From Sphingomonas oryzagri (GTDB lineage Bacteria > Pseudomonadota > Alphaproteobacteria > Sphingomonadales > Sphingomonadaceae), in NCBI RefSeq assembly GCF_029906645.1, contig NZ_JARYGZ010000002.1, positions 372,001 through 436,000 on the forward strand: DNA of 64,000 bases. Reading direction: 5' to 3'. Every line of letters begins with the position of its first letter. Positions within the stretch are counted from its first letter, which is position 1. The notes beneath the pieces are model-generated. The model was given only the letters and a program-made list of their open reading frames with translations. It was not told the DNA's origin and ran no database searches. The position numbers and the translations under genes are program-made. Positions 12,537 to 20,608 of the stretch are shown here, in pieces.

Positions 12537-13318
12537 GCCGCGACCCGTTCGCGCAGCGGCAGCCGCGCCATCAGCTCGCGGGCGAGTGCGATATAGGCTT
12601 CGGATCCCGAGCAGCGGTGATCGTAGATCAGCGCCGGTACGCCATGGCTCGGTGCCTCGGACAGCCGCACGTTGCGCGGGATGCTCGTCTCGAACACCAG
12701 CTTGCCGAGCGCGGCACGGACGTCCGCCGCGACCTGTTCGGAGAGGCGATTGCGACGATCGTACATGGTCAGCGCGACACCGAGAATCTGGAGGCCGGGA
12801 TTGAAGCGGGCGCGTATGCGCTCGATCGTCTGGAGCAGCTGGCTCAGACCCTCCAGCGCGAAGAACTCGCACTGCAGCGGCACGAGCAGCGAATTGGCCG
12901 TACTCATGGCGTTGACGGTGAGCAGGCCGAGCGACGGCGGACAGTCGATCAGCACGACATCCCACCGTCCTTCCGGTACTTCCGACAAGGCGATGTCGAG
13001 GCGATGGGCACGACGTTCGATATCGACCAGCTCGATTTCCGCACCCGACAGATCGACAGTGGACGCGATCAGATCGAGCCGCGGAACACGCGTCGCGATC
13101 GCGGCATCGATCACGTCGCAATTGCCGACGAGCAGATCATAGCTAGACCGCTTGCGCTGCGATCGATCGATACCCAGCCCGGTGGAGGCGTTGCCCTGCG
13201 GATCGAGATCGATCACCAGCACCTTCCATCCGGTCGCGGCCAATGCCGTTCCGATATTGATCGTCGTCGTCGTCTTTCCGACGCCGCCTTTCTGGTTGGC
13301 AACCGCGATACGAATCAT
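12533..13318 (-). CDS. parA: Chromosome partitioning ATPase ParA
   Basis: A 261-aa MinD/ParA ATPase. It has a deviant Walker A QKGGVGKTTTTIN at the N-terminus and the DCPPSLGLLTVNAM Walker B region. It forms nucleoid-bound ATP dimers that pull ParB-parS complexes apart. It is translationally coupled to rsmG upstream (4-bp overlap) and parB downstream. Confidence 0.97.
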   Translation of the reverse strand: MIRIAVANQKGGVGKTTTTINIGTALAATGWKVLVIDLDPQGNASTGLGIDRSQRKRSSYDLLVGNCDVIDAAIATRVPRLDLIASTVDLSGAEIELVDIERRAHRLDIALSEVPEGRWDVVLIDCPPSLGLLTVNAMSTANSLLVPLQCEFFALEGLSQLLQTIERIRARFNPGLQILGVALTMYDRRNRLSEQVAADVRAALGKLVFETSIPRNVRLSEAPSHGVPALIYDHRCSGSEAYIALARELMARLPLRERVAA

Positions 13319-13908
13319 CGAGCCCGTCTCCGTCGAACGCCCTCGGCGATGACGATGGCCGCTTCGGCATCCGTCACGCTCGGAACGAGGCGGAAATCAC
13401 CCTGCCACGTCCGGCGCGCCACTTCCAGTTCTGATGCGGCTCCCCTGCCCTTAGGAAGCACCCAGCGCGTATTTTCGTCGCTCAAATGCTGCGCCATGGC
13501 GAACAGCGCGTCGAGGTTCGCGACCGCGCGCGCGGTGATCGTCCTGACGGGCGCAAGTTCGACGCGTTCGACTTTCGATGCGTGGACGCGGACATGGCCC
13601 AATCCCAGCTCGGTGGCCGCATCATGAAGAAAGGCCGCTCGTTTTGCGCGGGGTTCGACGAGGTGAACAGGGGACGTGTTGATGCAGGCGAGCACGAGAC
13701 CGGGGAAGCCACCGCCCGATCCGATATCGAGTAGAGACCGCTCCAGCGCGAAAGACGCGAGCTGAAGCGAATCCACGATATGTCGCTGGTCGAACGACTC
13801 GATCGTCGATGCCGAGATCAGGTTTTGCCGGGCGCTTTCGGCAAGGACGAGTCCTTTCAGTCGCTCGATCAACACGGATGTTTCACGTGGAACATCATCG
13901 AGCGTCAT
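13315..13908 (-). CDS. rsmG: 16S rRNA (guanine527-N7)-methyltransferase RsmG
   Basis: A 197-aa SAM-dependent methyltransferase. The SAM motif [16 protein letters not shown] is clear, and [20 protein letters not shown] is the GidB signature. The product modifies the 530 loop of 16S rRNA. A parS site lies inside its first codons (13879-13894), so the DPRETS-like N-terminus is constrained by partition function. Confidence 0.95.
   Translation of the reverse strand: MTLDDVPRETSVLIERLKGLVLAESARQNLISASTIESFDQRHIVDSLQLASFALERSLLDIGSGGGFPGLVLACINTSPVHLVEPRAKRAAFLHDAATELGLGHVRVHASKVERVELAPVRTITARAVANLDALFAMAQHLSDENTRWVLPKGRGAASELEVARRTWQGDFRLVPSVTDAEAAIVIAEGVRRRRAR
13879..13894 (+). promoter_or_regulatory. 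parS site inside rsmG
   Basis: TGTTTCACGTGGAACA differs by one base from the palindromic consensus TGTTTCACGTGAAACA. It lies in the 5' coding region of rsmG, close to parA-parB, as is usual near the origin in alphaproteobacteria. Confidence 0.85.
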
Positions 13909-15668
13909 GCAGCGACTCGCGCGGCAACGAGCAGGGCCGTAAGCGCAGCCGGCGTTATCCCCTGTATGCGGCTCGCCTGATCGATCGAGTCAGGGCGCGC
14001 CTTGGATAGCCGCTCGATCATCTCGCTCGATAGTCCGGGTACAGCGGCATAGTCGAACGTGGCGGGAAGCGGGGCACCGCCGCGCCGCAGCCGGGCGACC
14101 TCATTAGCCTGACGCTCGACATAGGGGCGATAATGTTCGTTCGTCGCAATCTCGTCGAGGATGGACGAAGGGATGGCCGCCGCGTCCTTGGCGACACCGA
14201 AGTCGCCGTTCCACTTTCGCTTTGTGACGAGCGAATCGAGGATGGCGGATGCGCGATGGCGTGCATCCATACGCATGCGAAGCGACCGTTCTTTCTCCAC
14301 CCCGACCACACCGGCGGCCAATGCTGCATCGGCGAGACGCGCCTCGGCATTGTCGGCACGGAGGTGAAGACGATGCTCGGCACGCGCGGTCAGCATTCGA
14401 TACGGCTCCGTCACGCCCTGCAACGTCAGATCGTCGATCATCACCCCGATATAGCTCGAAGCGCGATCGAAAATGGGTGCCGGCCGATCCAGCACGGTGG
14501 CGGCAGCGGCGAGTCCCGCGACCAACCCCTGTGCGGCGGCCTCCTCATATCCGGTGGTCCCGTTCACCTGGCCGGCAAAATAGAGTCCGGGCAGACACCG
14601 TGTTTCCAGCATGGTGGAAAGCACGCGGGGATCGATATGGTCATACTCCACCGCATAGCCGGGCACCGCTATCTCGGCTCGCTCGAGGCCAGGGATGGAG
14701 CAGATAAACCGCTGCTGTGTTTCGGTCGAAAGCGAGGTCGAAATCCCGTTGGGATAGATGAGCGGACCACCGATCGTCTCGGGCTCCAAGAAGATCTGGT
14801 GTCCGTCACGATCGCCAAAGCGCTTCACCTTGTCCTCGATCGACGGGCAATAGCGAGGGCCCCTGCCCTCGATTTCCCCGCTGAACAGAGGCGATTCGTG
14901 GAAGCCGTCGCGGATGATGGCATGAGTCGCGTCGGTTGTTCGGGTGATGCCGCAGAACAATTGTGGCTGGCGTGCGCCCGACGAATCCGGCGACATCCGC
15001 CAGTTCTCGCCATCCGATGGCTGGCGGGCGATCCGTGACCAATCGATGGTGCGTCCGTCGATCCGGGGGGGCGTTCCAGTTTTCAAGCGAGCGATCGGCA
15101 GGCCGAGATCACGCAACTGCACGGCTAGGCGATGCGCACCCGGCTCCCCAACCCGCCCGCCATCGAAGCGCTCGAGGCCGCGAAACAACTTCCCGCCGAG
15201 GAAGGTGCCCGATGCAAGCACCACCGCTGGCGCGTCGAGTATTTGGCCGTCCCGGAGCCCGATCCCGGTGATGCGGTTCGACCGGAGGCGCAGCTCCACG
15301 GCCTCACCTTCGATCATTGTCAGGTGGGGAAGGCGCGCAAGCCGGGCTTGGATTGATCGACGGAAGAGCGTTCGGTCCGCCTGTACGCGCGGCCCGTGTA
15401 CGGCGGCACCCTTGCTGGCGTTCAGCATCCGATAGTGGATGGCAGCGTCATCGGCCGCCGCCGCTATCAATCCGTCGAAGACATCGACTTCGCGAACCAG
15501 ATGGCCCTTGCCGACGCCACCAATTGCGGGATTGCACGACAGCGATCCTGTCGCGGCGACATCGAGCGCTACAAGCGCCACTCGTGCGCCCATACGTGCG
15601 GCCGCCGCCGCCGCTTCGCATCCGGCATGGCCTCCGCCTACGACGATGACATCAAATTTTCGATCCAT
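13905..15668 (-). CDS. mnmG: tRNA uridine-5-carboxymethylaminomethyl modification enzyme MnmG
   Basis: A 587-aa FAD enzyme that with MnmE makes the wobble-uridine cmnm5 modification. It has an N-terminal dinucleotide fold [16 protein letters not shown], the GidA signature [12 protein letters not shown], a second pattern around [16 protein letters not shown], and a C-terminal helical MnmE/tRNA-binding domain. The ATG at 15668 (MDRKFDV) is favoured; 15680 adds MTGV and would begin inside the parS site. Confidence 0.96.
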   Translation of the reverse strand: MDRKFDVIVVGGGHAGCEAAAAAARMGARVALVALDVAATGSLSCNPAIGGVGKGHLVREVDVFDGLIAAAADDAAIHYRMLNASKGAAVHGPRVQADRTLFRRSIQARLARLPHLTMIEGEAVELRLRSNRITGIGLRDGQILDAPAVVLASGTFLGGKLFRGLERFDGGRVGEPGAHRLAVQLRDLGLPIARLKTGTPPRIDGRTIDWSRIARQPSDGENWRMSPDSSGARQPQLFCGITRTTDATHAIIRDGFHESPLFSGEIEGRGPRYCPSIEDKVKRFGDRDGHQIFLEPETIGGPLIYPNGISTSLSTETQQRFICSIPGLERAEIAVPGYAVEYDHIDPRVLSTMLETRCLPGLYFAGQVNGTTGYEEAAAQGLVAGLAAAATVLDRPAPIFDRASSYIGVMIDDLTLQGVTEPYRMLTARAEHRLHLRADNAEARLADAALAAGVVGVEKERSLRMRMDARHRASAILDSLVTKRKWNGDFGVAKDAAAIPSSILDEIATNEHYRPYVERQANEVARLRRGGAPLPATFDYAAVPGLSSEMIERLSKARPDSIDQASRIQGITPAALTALLVAARVAA

Positions 15669-15679
15669 CACGCCCGTCA

Positions 15680-15695
15680 TGTTTCACGTGGAACA
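15680..15695 (+). promoter_or_regulatory. parS site between mnmE and mnmG
   Basis: A second copy of TGTTTCACGTGGAACA, identical to the site in rsmG and 1.8 kb from it. It lies in the 28-bp mnmE-mnmG intergenic gap, which makes it very likely to be used. Confidence 0.87.
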
Positions 15696-15696
15696 T

Positions 15697-16977
15697 TCAC
15701 TTTCCCAGGCAGAAGCGCCCGAACAGCGCATCCAGCATATCCTCCAGCCCGTCACCTCCGAGCACCGCGTCGAGCGCGCGCCCCGCCCGTCTGAGATGTT
15801 CGGCAGACAGGACCAGATCCGGCACACGGTGTGCGAAGACAAGTTCGTCCCTTACCGCAAAAAGTGCCTCGCGGTAACGGCGCTCAAACGTCACCTCCCC
15901 CTCGCCTGGCAATATGCCCCGTGCCATGGCCACAAGTCGGCGTTGCAGTTCGTCCAATCCGCGACCGTCGAGTGCCGACACTGCAAGATGCTCCGGCCGT
16001 GGCGTTCTGAAATCCGCCTTGGACGAAACCGCAATCGTTCGGGCATCCTCTTGTGCATCGTCACGAAGGTCGATCCGAATCTGTGCGAGATCCTCTTCGT
16101 CCAGGGCGCGCGATACGCCGATCCTTTCGATCGGATCGACCGCCTCGCGAAGGCCAGCGGTGTCGATAAGCACGAACGGGATGCCGTCGATCGCGATGGG
16201 CGCCTCGATCACGTCACGTGTGGTGCCGGCAATGTCGGACACGATGGCGGCATCGCGGCCGGCGAGCGCATTGAACAGCGTCGATTTGCCGGCGTTTGGC
16301 GGGCCGACGATGGCGACGCGAATGCCATCGCGCAGTCGCTCGGCGGGCGCCAGCGTGGCTGCCCGCTCGATTTCCGCGAGCAGCGAATCGGTGAGCGCCG
16401 ACCATGCGCACTGGCCGGCCACCTCCTCCTCACCATCGTAATCGATCGCCGCCTCCATCGCGGCCGAAATCAGCGTGAGCCGGCTGCGCCACCCGGCGAG
16501 GAGGCGCGGCACGGCACCGCGCTGACGGCGGATCGCATCGCGTCGCTGGCTCTCCGTCTCGGCAGCGAGGAGGTCGGCTAGTCCTTCGACCGCCGCAAGA
16601 TCCATCTTGCCATTGAACAGGGCGCGGCGGGTGAACTCGCCCGGTTCCGCCAAGCGCAGGCCCAGCCGCCGAAGCGCGGCATAGCAGGCCTCCACGACGG
16701 CGCGACTGCCGTGGAGATGCAGTTCCGCAAGATCCTCGCCCGTCACCGTGCGCGGTGCGGGAAACCAAAGAACCATGCCCTCGTCGAGCACATCGCCGGC
16801 GTCGCATAAGGTCCGCAGCGCCGACTGTCTCGGCTGTGGAAGGCGACCGGCCAATGCTTCCAACGCCATGCGCGCGCGCGCGCCGCTGATCCGGATGATG
16901 GCGATGGCGGAGGGAAGCGCGCCGCTCGACAGCGCGAAGATCGTGTCGCCGGCGGGGTTATTTGGTGCTGCTGCCAC
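15697..16977 (-). CDS. mnmE: tRNA modification GTPase MnmE
   Basis: A 426-aa GTPase partner of MnmG. Residues 1-120 form the formyl-THF-binding N-terminal domain. The G domain has P-loop GPPNAGKSTLFN, switch region IAGTTRDV and DTAG. The C-terminus ends FCLGK, the catalytic FCxGK motif with its cysteine. The G4 motif that normally reads NKxD appears as SSKAD, a departure noted separately. It is followed by parS and mnmG. Confidence 0.95.
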   Translation of the reverse strand: MAAAPNNPAGDTIFALSSGALPSAIAIIRISGARARMALEALAGRLPQPRQSALRTLCDAGDVLDEGMVLWFPAPRTVTGEDLAELHLHGSRAVVEACYAALRRLGLRLAEPGEFTRRALFNGKMDLAAVEGLADLLAAETESQRRDAIRRQRGAVPRLLAGWRSRLTLISAAMEAAIDYDGEEEVAGQCAWSALTDSLLAEIERAATLAPAERLRDGIRVAIVGPPNAGKSTLFNALAGRDAAIVSDIAGTTRDVIEAPIAIDGIPFVLIDTAGLREAVDPIERIGVSRALDEEDLAQIRIDLRDDAQEDARTIAVSSKADFRTPRPEHLAVSALDGRGLDELQRRLVAMARGILPGEGEVTFERRYREALFAVRDELVFAHRVPDLVLSAEHLRRAGRALDAVLGGDGLEDMLDALFGRFCLGK

Positions 16978-17194
16978 CCATATTATCCAGCATGTGGCGC
17001 CACAGGTTGAAGCCCGCCTCGCCCATCGGCCCCCAGCTCTGCATCATCGTCTGGATCGTATCGGGCGTCACGCCCTGCTCGATCGCGGTGCGCATCTTGG
17101 ACAGATAGGCTTCGTGGAGCGAGGAGAGGTCAGGCAGGCCCATGAAGCGGCGAGCCTCTTCCGGCGTGCAATCGACATCGACCGTGATCTTCAC
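16958..17194 (-). CDS. Small conserved hypothetical protein (DUF6489-like)
   Basis: A 78-aa protein, MKITVDVDCTPEEARRFMGL, with an acidic amphipathic N-terminal strand and a helical remainder rich in Met. It overlaps the mnmE start by 20 bp and so is probably co-translated with it. Small proteins of this shape (possibly DUF6489) are common in sphingomonads. The function is unknown. Confidence 0.65.
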   Translation of the reverse strand: MKITVDVDCTPEEARRFMGLPDLSSLHEAYLSKMRTAIEQGVTPDTIQTMMQSWGPMGEAGFNLWRHMLDNMGGSSTK

Positions 17195-17230
17195 CGGCGT
17201 CTCCCAGCGCGAGGACTTCGCACGCCTGCC

Positions 17231-17758
17231 TTAGCCGAGCGACGGGCGATCGCCAATATGGCGGCGGATTTCCACGGTCGATCCCGGCGTCAGTGCAGAG
17301 AGCAGCGAGGCCATCCCTGTGCGATCGATCGCGACACAGCCTTCTGTGGGCCTGTCGCCGCGGAGATGGAGAAAGATGGCGCTCCCCAGTTCGGGGACCG
17401 GCGGTCGATCATTGTGGCCGAGGATCAGGACGGCATCGTAATGGGCATCATCCCGCCACATCCGCTCGGCGGAAAAGGGGTGCGGATGACGTACCGGCCG
17501 ATTGTAGGCCGGATCGGCGACATCGTCCGACCAGCCATCGTCGGGGCGCAGCCATCGCCAGGCTATTCCCGATGGTGGATCGAAGCCACGATCGGGACGG
17601 AGGAGGACGGCGCGGACCGGCCAGACCCCAAGCGGTGTATAACCGTCGCCTTCGCGCTTGTCGGCGGCGCCGCAGGCGCCGCTTCGCCCGATCGCGCAGG
17701 GCAGCGTCGTCGCGCCGAAATGAAGCAGGCCGGCGTCCGTCTCCACGACGATCCGCAT
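17231..17758 (-). CDS. L,D-transpeptidase (YkuD-domain) protein
   Basis: A 175-aa protein with the catalytic L,D-transpeptidase signature: a histidine in AIFLHLRGD, then PTEGCVAI with the nucleophilic cysteine. Upstream VILGHNDRPP is typical of the short YkuD-like group. No signal peptide is apparent, so location is uncertain. Its ATG overlaps the ribA stop by one base, indicating one operon. Confidence 0.85.
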   Translation of the reverse strand: MRIVVETDAGLLHFGATTLPCAIGRSGACGAADKREGDGYTPLGVWPVRAVLLRPDRGFDPPSGIAWRWLRPDDGWSDDVADPAYNRPVRHPHPFSAERMWRDDAHYDAVLILGHNDRPPVPELGSAIFLHLRGDRPTEGCVAIDRTGMASLLSALTPGSTVEIRRHIGDRPSLG

Positions 17759-18843
17759 CAGAGCATGTGCCCGGTGCGATCGCGCTTGGTGGCGAGATAA
17801 TCGACGTTGTGCGGGTTGGCCGTCACGCGATGCTCGACGCGCTCGACAATGTCGATCCCCGCAGCCGCCAGCCCTGCCACCTTGGCGGGATTGTTGGTGA
17901 GCAGCCGGATGCGGGTCTGGCCGATCAGCGCGAGCATGCGCGCCGCGACGCCGAAGTCGCGTTCGTCGATCCCGAAGCCGAGGCGAAGATTGGCGTCCAC
18001 CGTGTCGAAGCCCTGGTCCTGCAGAGCATAGGCGCGCAGCTTGTTGATCAGGCCGATCCCCCGCCCCTCCTGCCGGAGATAGAGCAGGATGCCCCACCCC
18101 TCTTCGGCGATGCGGTGGAGCGCACCATCAAGCTGCGGCCCGCAATCGCACTTCAGCGATCCGAAGACATCGCCGGTCAGGCACTCGCTGTGCAGGCGCA
18201 CGAGCGGGGGCCGGCCGTTCGGCGCGCCGATCACCAGCGCGACATGCTCTGTCGCCTCTTCAGCCGAGCGAAATGCAATAATATCAGTATGTTGACGTGA
18301 AGCTGCGACCGGAAGGCGCGCGCGCGAGGCGATGACGAGATGGCTGGGCGCATCGTAGTCGAAGATCGCTGCGGCCGAGGGGCGAGGCGTGTCGCTTCCC
18401 CCCTCCCCGTCCCGCACGAAGAATGCGGGAAGGATTCCGGCCAGCCGCGCCAGCTTGAGCGCCGCCGCCGCCGCGCCATCGGCCCCCGTCGCGCGTGTCG
18501 CGAAGGGGCCTTTCATCGGCGACGACAGATCCCGCGCGGGATCCGCCAGCGCGGTTGCCTTATCGAGATCGAGCCACGGCACCTGCGCAATCCGCACCGC
18601 GGCGGGCGCTTGCGCGGCAGGACGCTGGTTGGCGAGCATCAGGGTCGCCGCGCGCTCGGGAGACACCAGTACGTCATAGCGGCCATCGGGAGCGAAGCCG
18701 GCCAGCCGACCGGCGTCGGCGGTCTCGATCGCGAGCAGGGTCAGCGCCGCCCCGGCCTCGTCGATCACGACGGGCCAGCCCCGGCGCAGCGCGTCGATGG
18801 CGCGGGCCACGTCCCGCCGGTCTGCGATTCCGGTGTTGCTCAC
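17758..18843 (-). CDS. ribA: GTP cyclohydrolase II (RibA), with degenerate RibB-like N-terminus
   Basis: A 361-aa riboflavin-pathway enzyme converting GTP to the diaminopyrimidine precursor. The zinc site is SECLTGDVFGSLKCDCG (Cys-x10-Cys-x-Cys). The catalytic region QEGRGIGLINKLRAY and the C-terminal VEHRVTANPHNVDYLATK are complete. About 160 N-terminal residues resemble a reduced DHBP-synthase domain without its acidic active-site cluster. The GTG start at 18843 overlaps the xthA stop by 4 bp. Confidence 0.9.
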   Translation of the reverse strand: MSNTGIADRRDVARAIDALRRGWPVVIDEAGAALTLLAIETADAGRLAGFAPDGRYDVLVSPERAATLMLANQRPAAQAPAAVRIAQVPWLDLDKATALADPARDLSSPMKGPFATRATGADGAAAAALKLARLAGILPAFFVRDGEGGSDTPRPSAAAIFDYDAPSHLVIASRARLPVAASRQHTDIIAFRSAEEATEHVALVIGAPNGRPPLVRLHSECLTGDVFGSLKCDCGPQLDGALHRIAEEGWGILLYLRQEGRGIGLINKLRAYALQDQGFDTVDANLRLGFGIDERDFGVAARMLALIGQTRIRLLTNNPAKVAGLAAAGIDIVERVEHRVTANPHNVDYLATKRDRTGHML

Positions 18844-19631
18844 CAGTCGAACTCGGTGACCAGCGGCACATGGTCGGAGGGTTTCAGCCAGTTGCGGCAA
18901 TCCTCGTGCACGCGGTGCGCGACGGCGGTCTTCGCCACCTCCGGGCTCGCCCACATGTGATCGAGCCTCCGCCCGCGATCGTTCACCGTCCAGTCGGGCG
19001 AGCGATAGCTCCACCAGGTGTGGAGTCGCGCCGGCGCCGGAAAGAAATGGCGGCCGAGATCGACCCAGCCGTGCGCCGCCTGCATCCGCGTCAGCGCCTC
19101 CACCTCGACCGGCGTGTGGCTGACGACGTTGAGCAGCTGCTTGTGGCTCCACACATCGCTTTCGAGCGGCGCGATGTTGAAGTCGCCGACGATCAGCGTC
19201 GGCTCGCGCAGATCCTCGGACCAGCGCGTCATCCGCTCGACGAAGGCCAGCTTCTGCGCGAATTTCGGGTTGGCCGCAGGATCGGGGATGTCGCCGCCGG
19301 CCGGCACGTAGACATTTTCCAGCCGCACGCCGTTGGGCAGGCGGGCGCCGACATGGCGGGCCTCGCCATTGTCCTGCCAGTCGTGCCGGCCATGTTCGCC
19401 CAGCGGGATCCTGGAGAGGATCGCGACGCCATGGTGCATCCGCTGACCGGCGAGCAGGCGGTGGACGTAGCCCAGCTTTTCAAAGGGCGCGTGGGGGAAG
19501 GTGCCGTCTTCCACCTTGGTTTCCTGCAGGCAGAGGATGTCGGGCTGTTCGGTGCGCAGGAACTGCTCGACGATCTCGATGCGCGCGCGCACCGAGTTGA
19601 TGTTCCACGAGGCGATCTTGGTCGTAGGCAT
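18840..19631 (-). CDS. xthA: Exodeoxyribonuclease III
   Basis: A 263-aa AP endonuclease / 3' exonuclease of base excision repair. It begins KIASWNINSVRARIE and has the metal-binding QETKV, the VGDFNIAP motif, the DHVPL C-terminal motif and the DHMWASPE region. It forms a tight operon with ribA and the L,D-transpeptidase gene. Confidence 0.95.
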   Translation of the reverse strand: MPTTKIASWNINSVRARIEIVEQFLRTEQPDILCLQETKVEDGTFPHAPFEKLGYVHRLLAGQRMHHGVAILSRIPLGEHGRHDWQDNGEARHVGARLPNGVRLENVYVPAGGDIPDPAANPKFAQKLAFVERMTRWSEDLREPTLIVGDFNIAPLESDVWSHKQLLNVVSHTPVEVEALTRMQAAHGWVDLGRHFFPAPARLHTWWSYRSPDWTVNDRGRRLDHMWASPEVAKTAVAHRVHEDCRNWLKPSDHVPLVTEFDW

Positions 19632-19678
19632 GGCCCTGCGATGTAGGGGACCGAAGGCCTATGCGCCAGATACGGAAA

Positions 19679-19710
19679 GGCCCCCGTTCCGGGGGCATGG
19701 AACGGGGGCC
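19679..19710 (-). terminator. Hairpin between xthA and lolA
   Basis: A perfect 12-bp inverted repeat, GGCCCCCGTTCC and GGAACGGGGGCC, with an 8-nt loop. Read on the minus strand it is followed by TTTCC, so it could terminate the lolA transcript about 180 bp past its stop. The T-run is weak. It lies in a 259-bp gap with no gene. Confidence 0.5.
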
Positions 19711-19890
19711 GACCTGGCGTTCGTCACGCAGGCGGGACACGAAGACGGTGTTCCGGACAACAGGGGGAATTCCGGAACGGCTCCGTGGCCGCACAGATGG
19801 TCTATGCCCCCTCACCTGTCGCCCGGATGAACGGCGCCGTTAACTTTGGCTCATACAAACGCCATGTCGCCGGGATGAAACCGTTCGTCG

Positions 19891-20529
19891 TTACCGGCGC
19901 GGGCCTTGGGGGCGCGGGTCCGTCCACCGGAAGGCCGAATCGTCGATCGGCACATTGAACTTCTGGTTGGCGAGGCGGACGGTCGTGCGGTTGTTCTGCG
20001 CGTCGAGCACCTGCCAGCCATCCAGCATCAGCCCACCCGGCGCGCCGGGGGAGCGGCGGAATGTCACGGTGATGCTGCCATATTCGCGGTGCTTCTTGTC
20101 CTGCCCCGCCAGCATCACGACGTCGGGGCGCCCGCCGGGAATGATCGTCGCGTATCGGGCGACATCCTTGTTCGGATCGAGCAGCAGCGCCAGCGGCGTG
20201 TTGCCGATCGGCCAGCGCGACACCTGCTTCACCGAATAGTCGATCATGGTGAGCGCCTTGCCGTCCCCCACGACGAGCAGCGGCACGCCCTTCTGATACT
20301 GGAACCGCACCTTGCCCGGCTTCTTGAGCTGGATCGTGCCGGAGACGATCTGGCCCCTGGCATTGGTCTGCTCGAAATCGGCGGTCATCGTCTGCACCGC
20401 CTTCAGATGCGCCTGCACGGCGGCGAGATCGGGCGACGGCGCGGGCGCCGGGGCAGCGGCGAGAACGGGCGTGGCGAGGGCCGCGGCAAGCACGGCCGGC
20501 GAAAGGCGCATCGAGAAACTCCGGATCAT
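19891..20529 (-). CDS. lolA: Outer-membrane lipoprotein carrier LolA
   Basis: A 212-aa periplasmic chaperone that ferries lipoproteins from LolCDE to LolB. It has a signal peptide (ending LATPVLAA) and family motifs MTADFEQTNARGQIVSGTI, LKKPGKVRFQY, GKALTMIDYSVKQVSRWP and the C-terminal FNVPIDDSAFRW. Position between ftsK and xthA is the usual alphaproteobacterial order. A start at 20511 (MRLSPAV) is also possible. Confidence 0.9.
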   Translation of the reverse strand: MIRSFSMRLSPAVLAAALATPVLAAAPAPAPSPDLAAVQAHLKAVQTMTADFEQTNARGQIVSGTIQLKKPGKVRFQYQKGVPLLVVGDGKALTMIDYSVKQVSRWPIGNTPLALLLDPNKDVARYATIIPGGRPDVVMLAGQDKKHREYGSITVTFRRSPGAPGGLMLDGWQVLDAQNNRTTVRLANQKFNVPIDDSAFRWTDPRPQGPRR

Positions 20530-20608
20530 GACCGCCGCCGGATAGCGGCAGGCCGTTGAATGGGCTGTGAACCCCAATCGACTCAGGCGCGGGTGGTTCC
20601 CGGACGGA

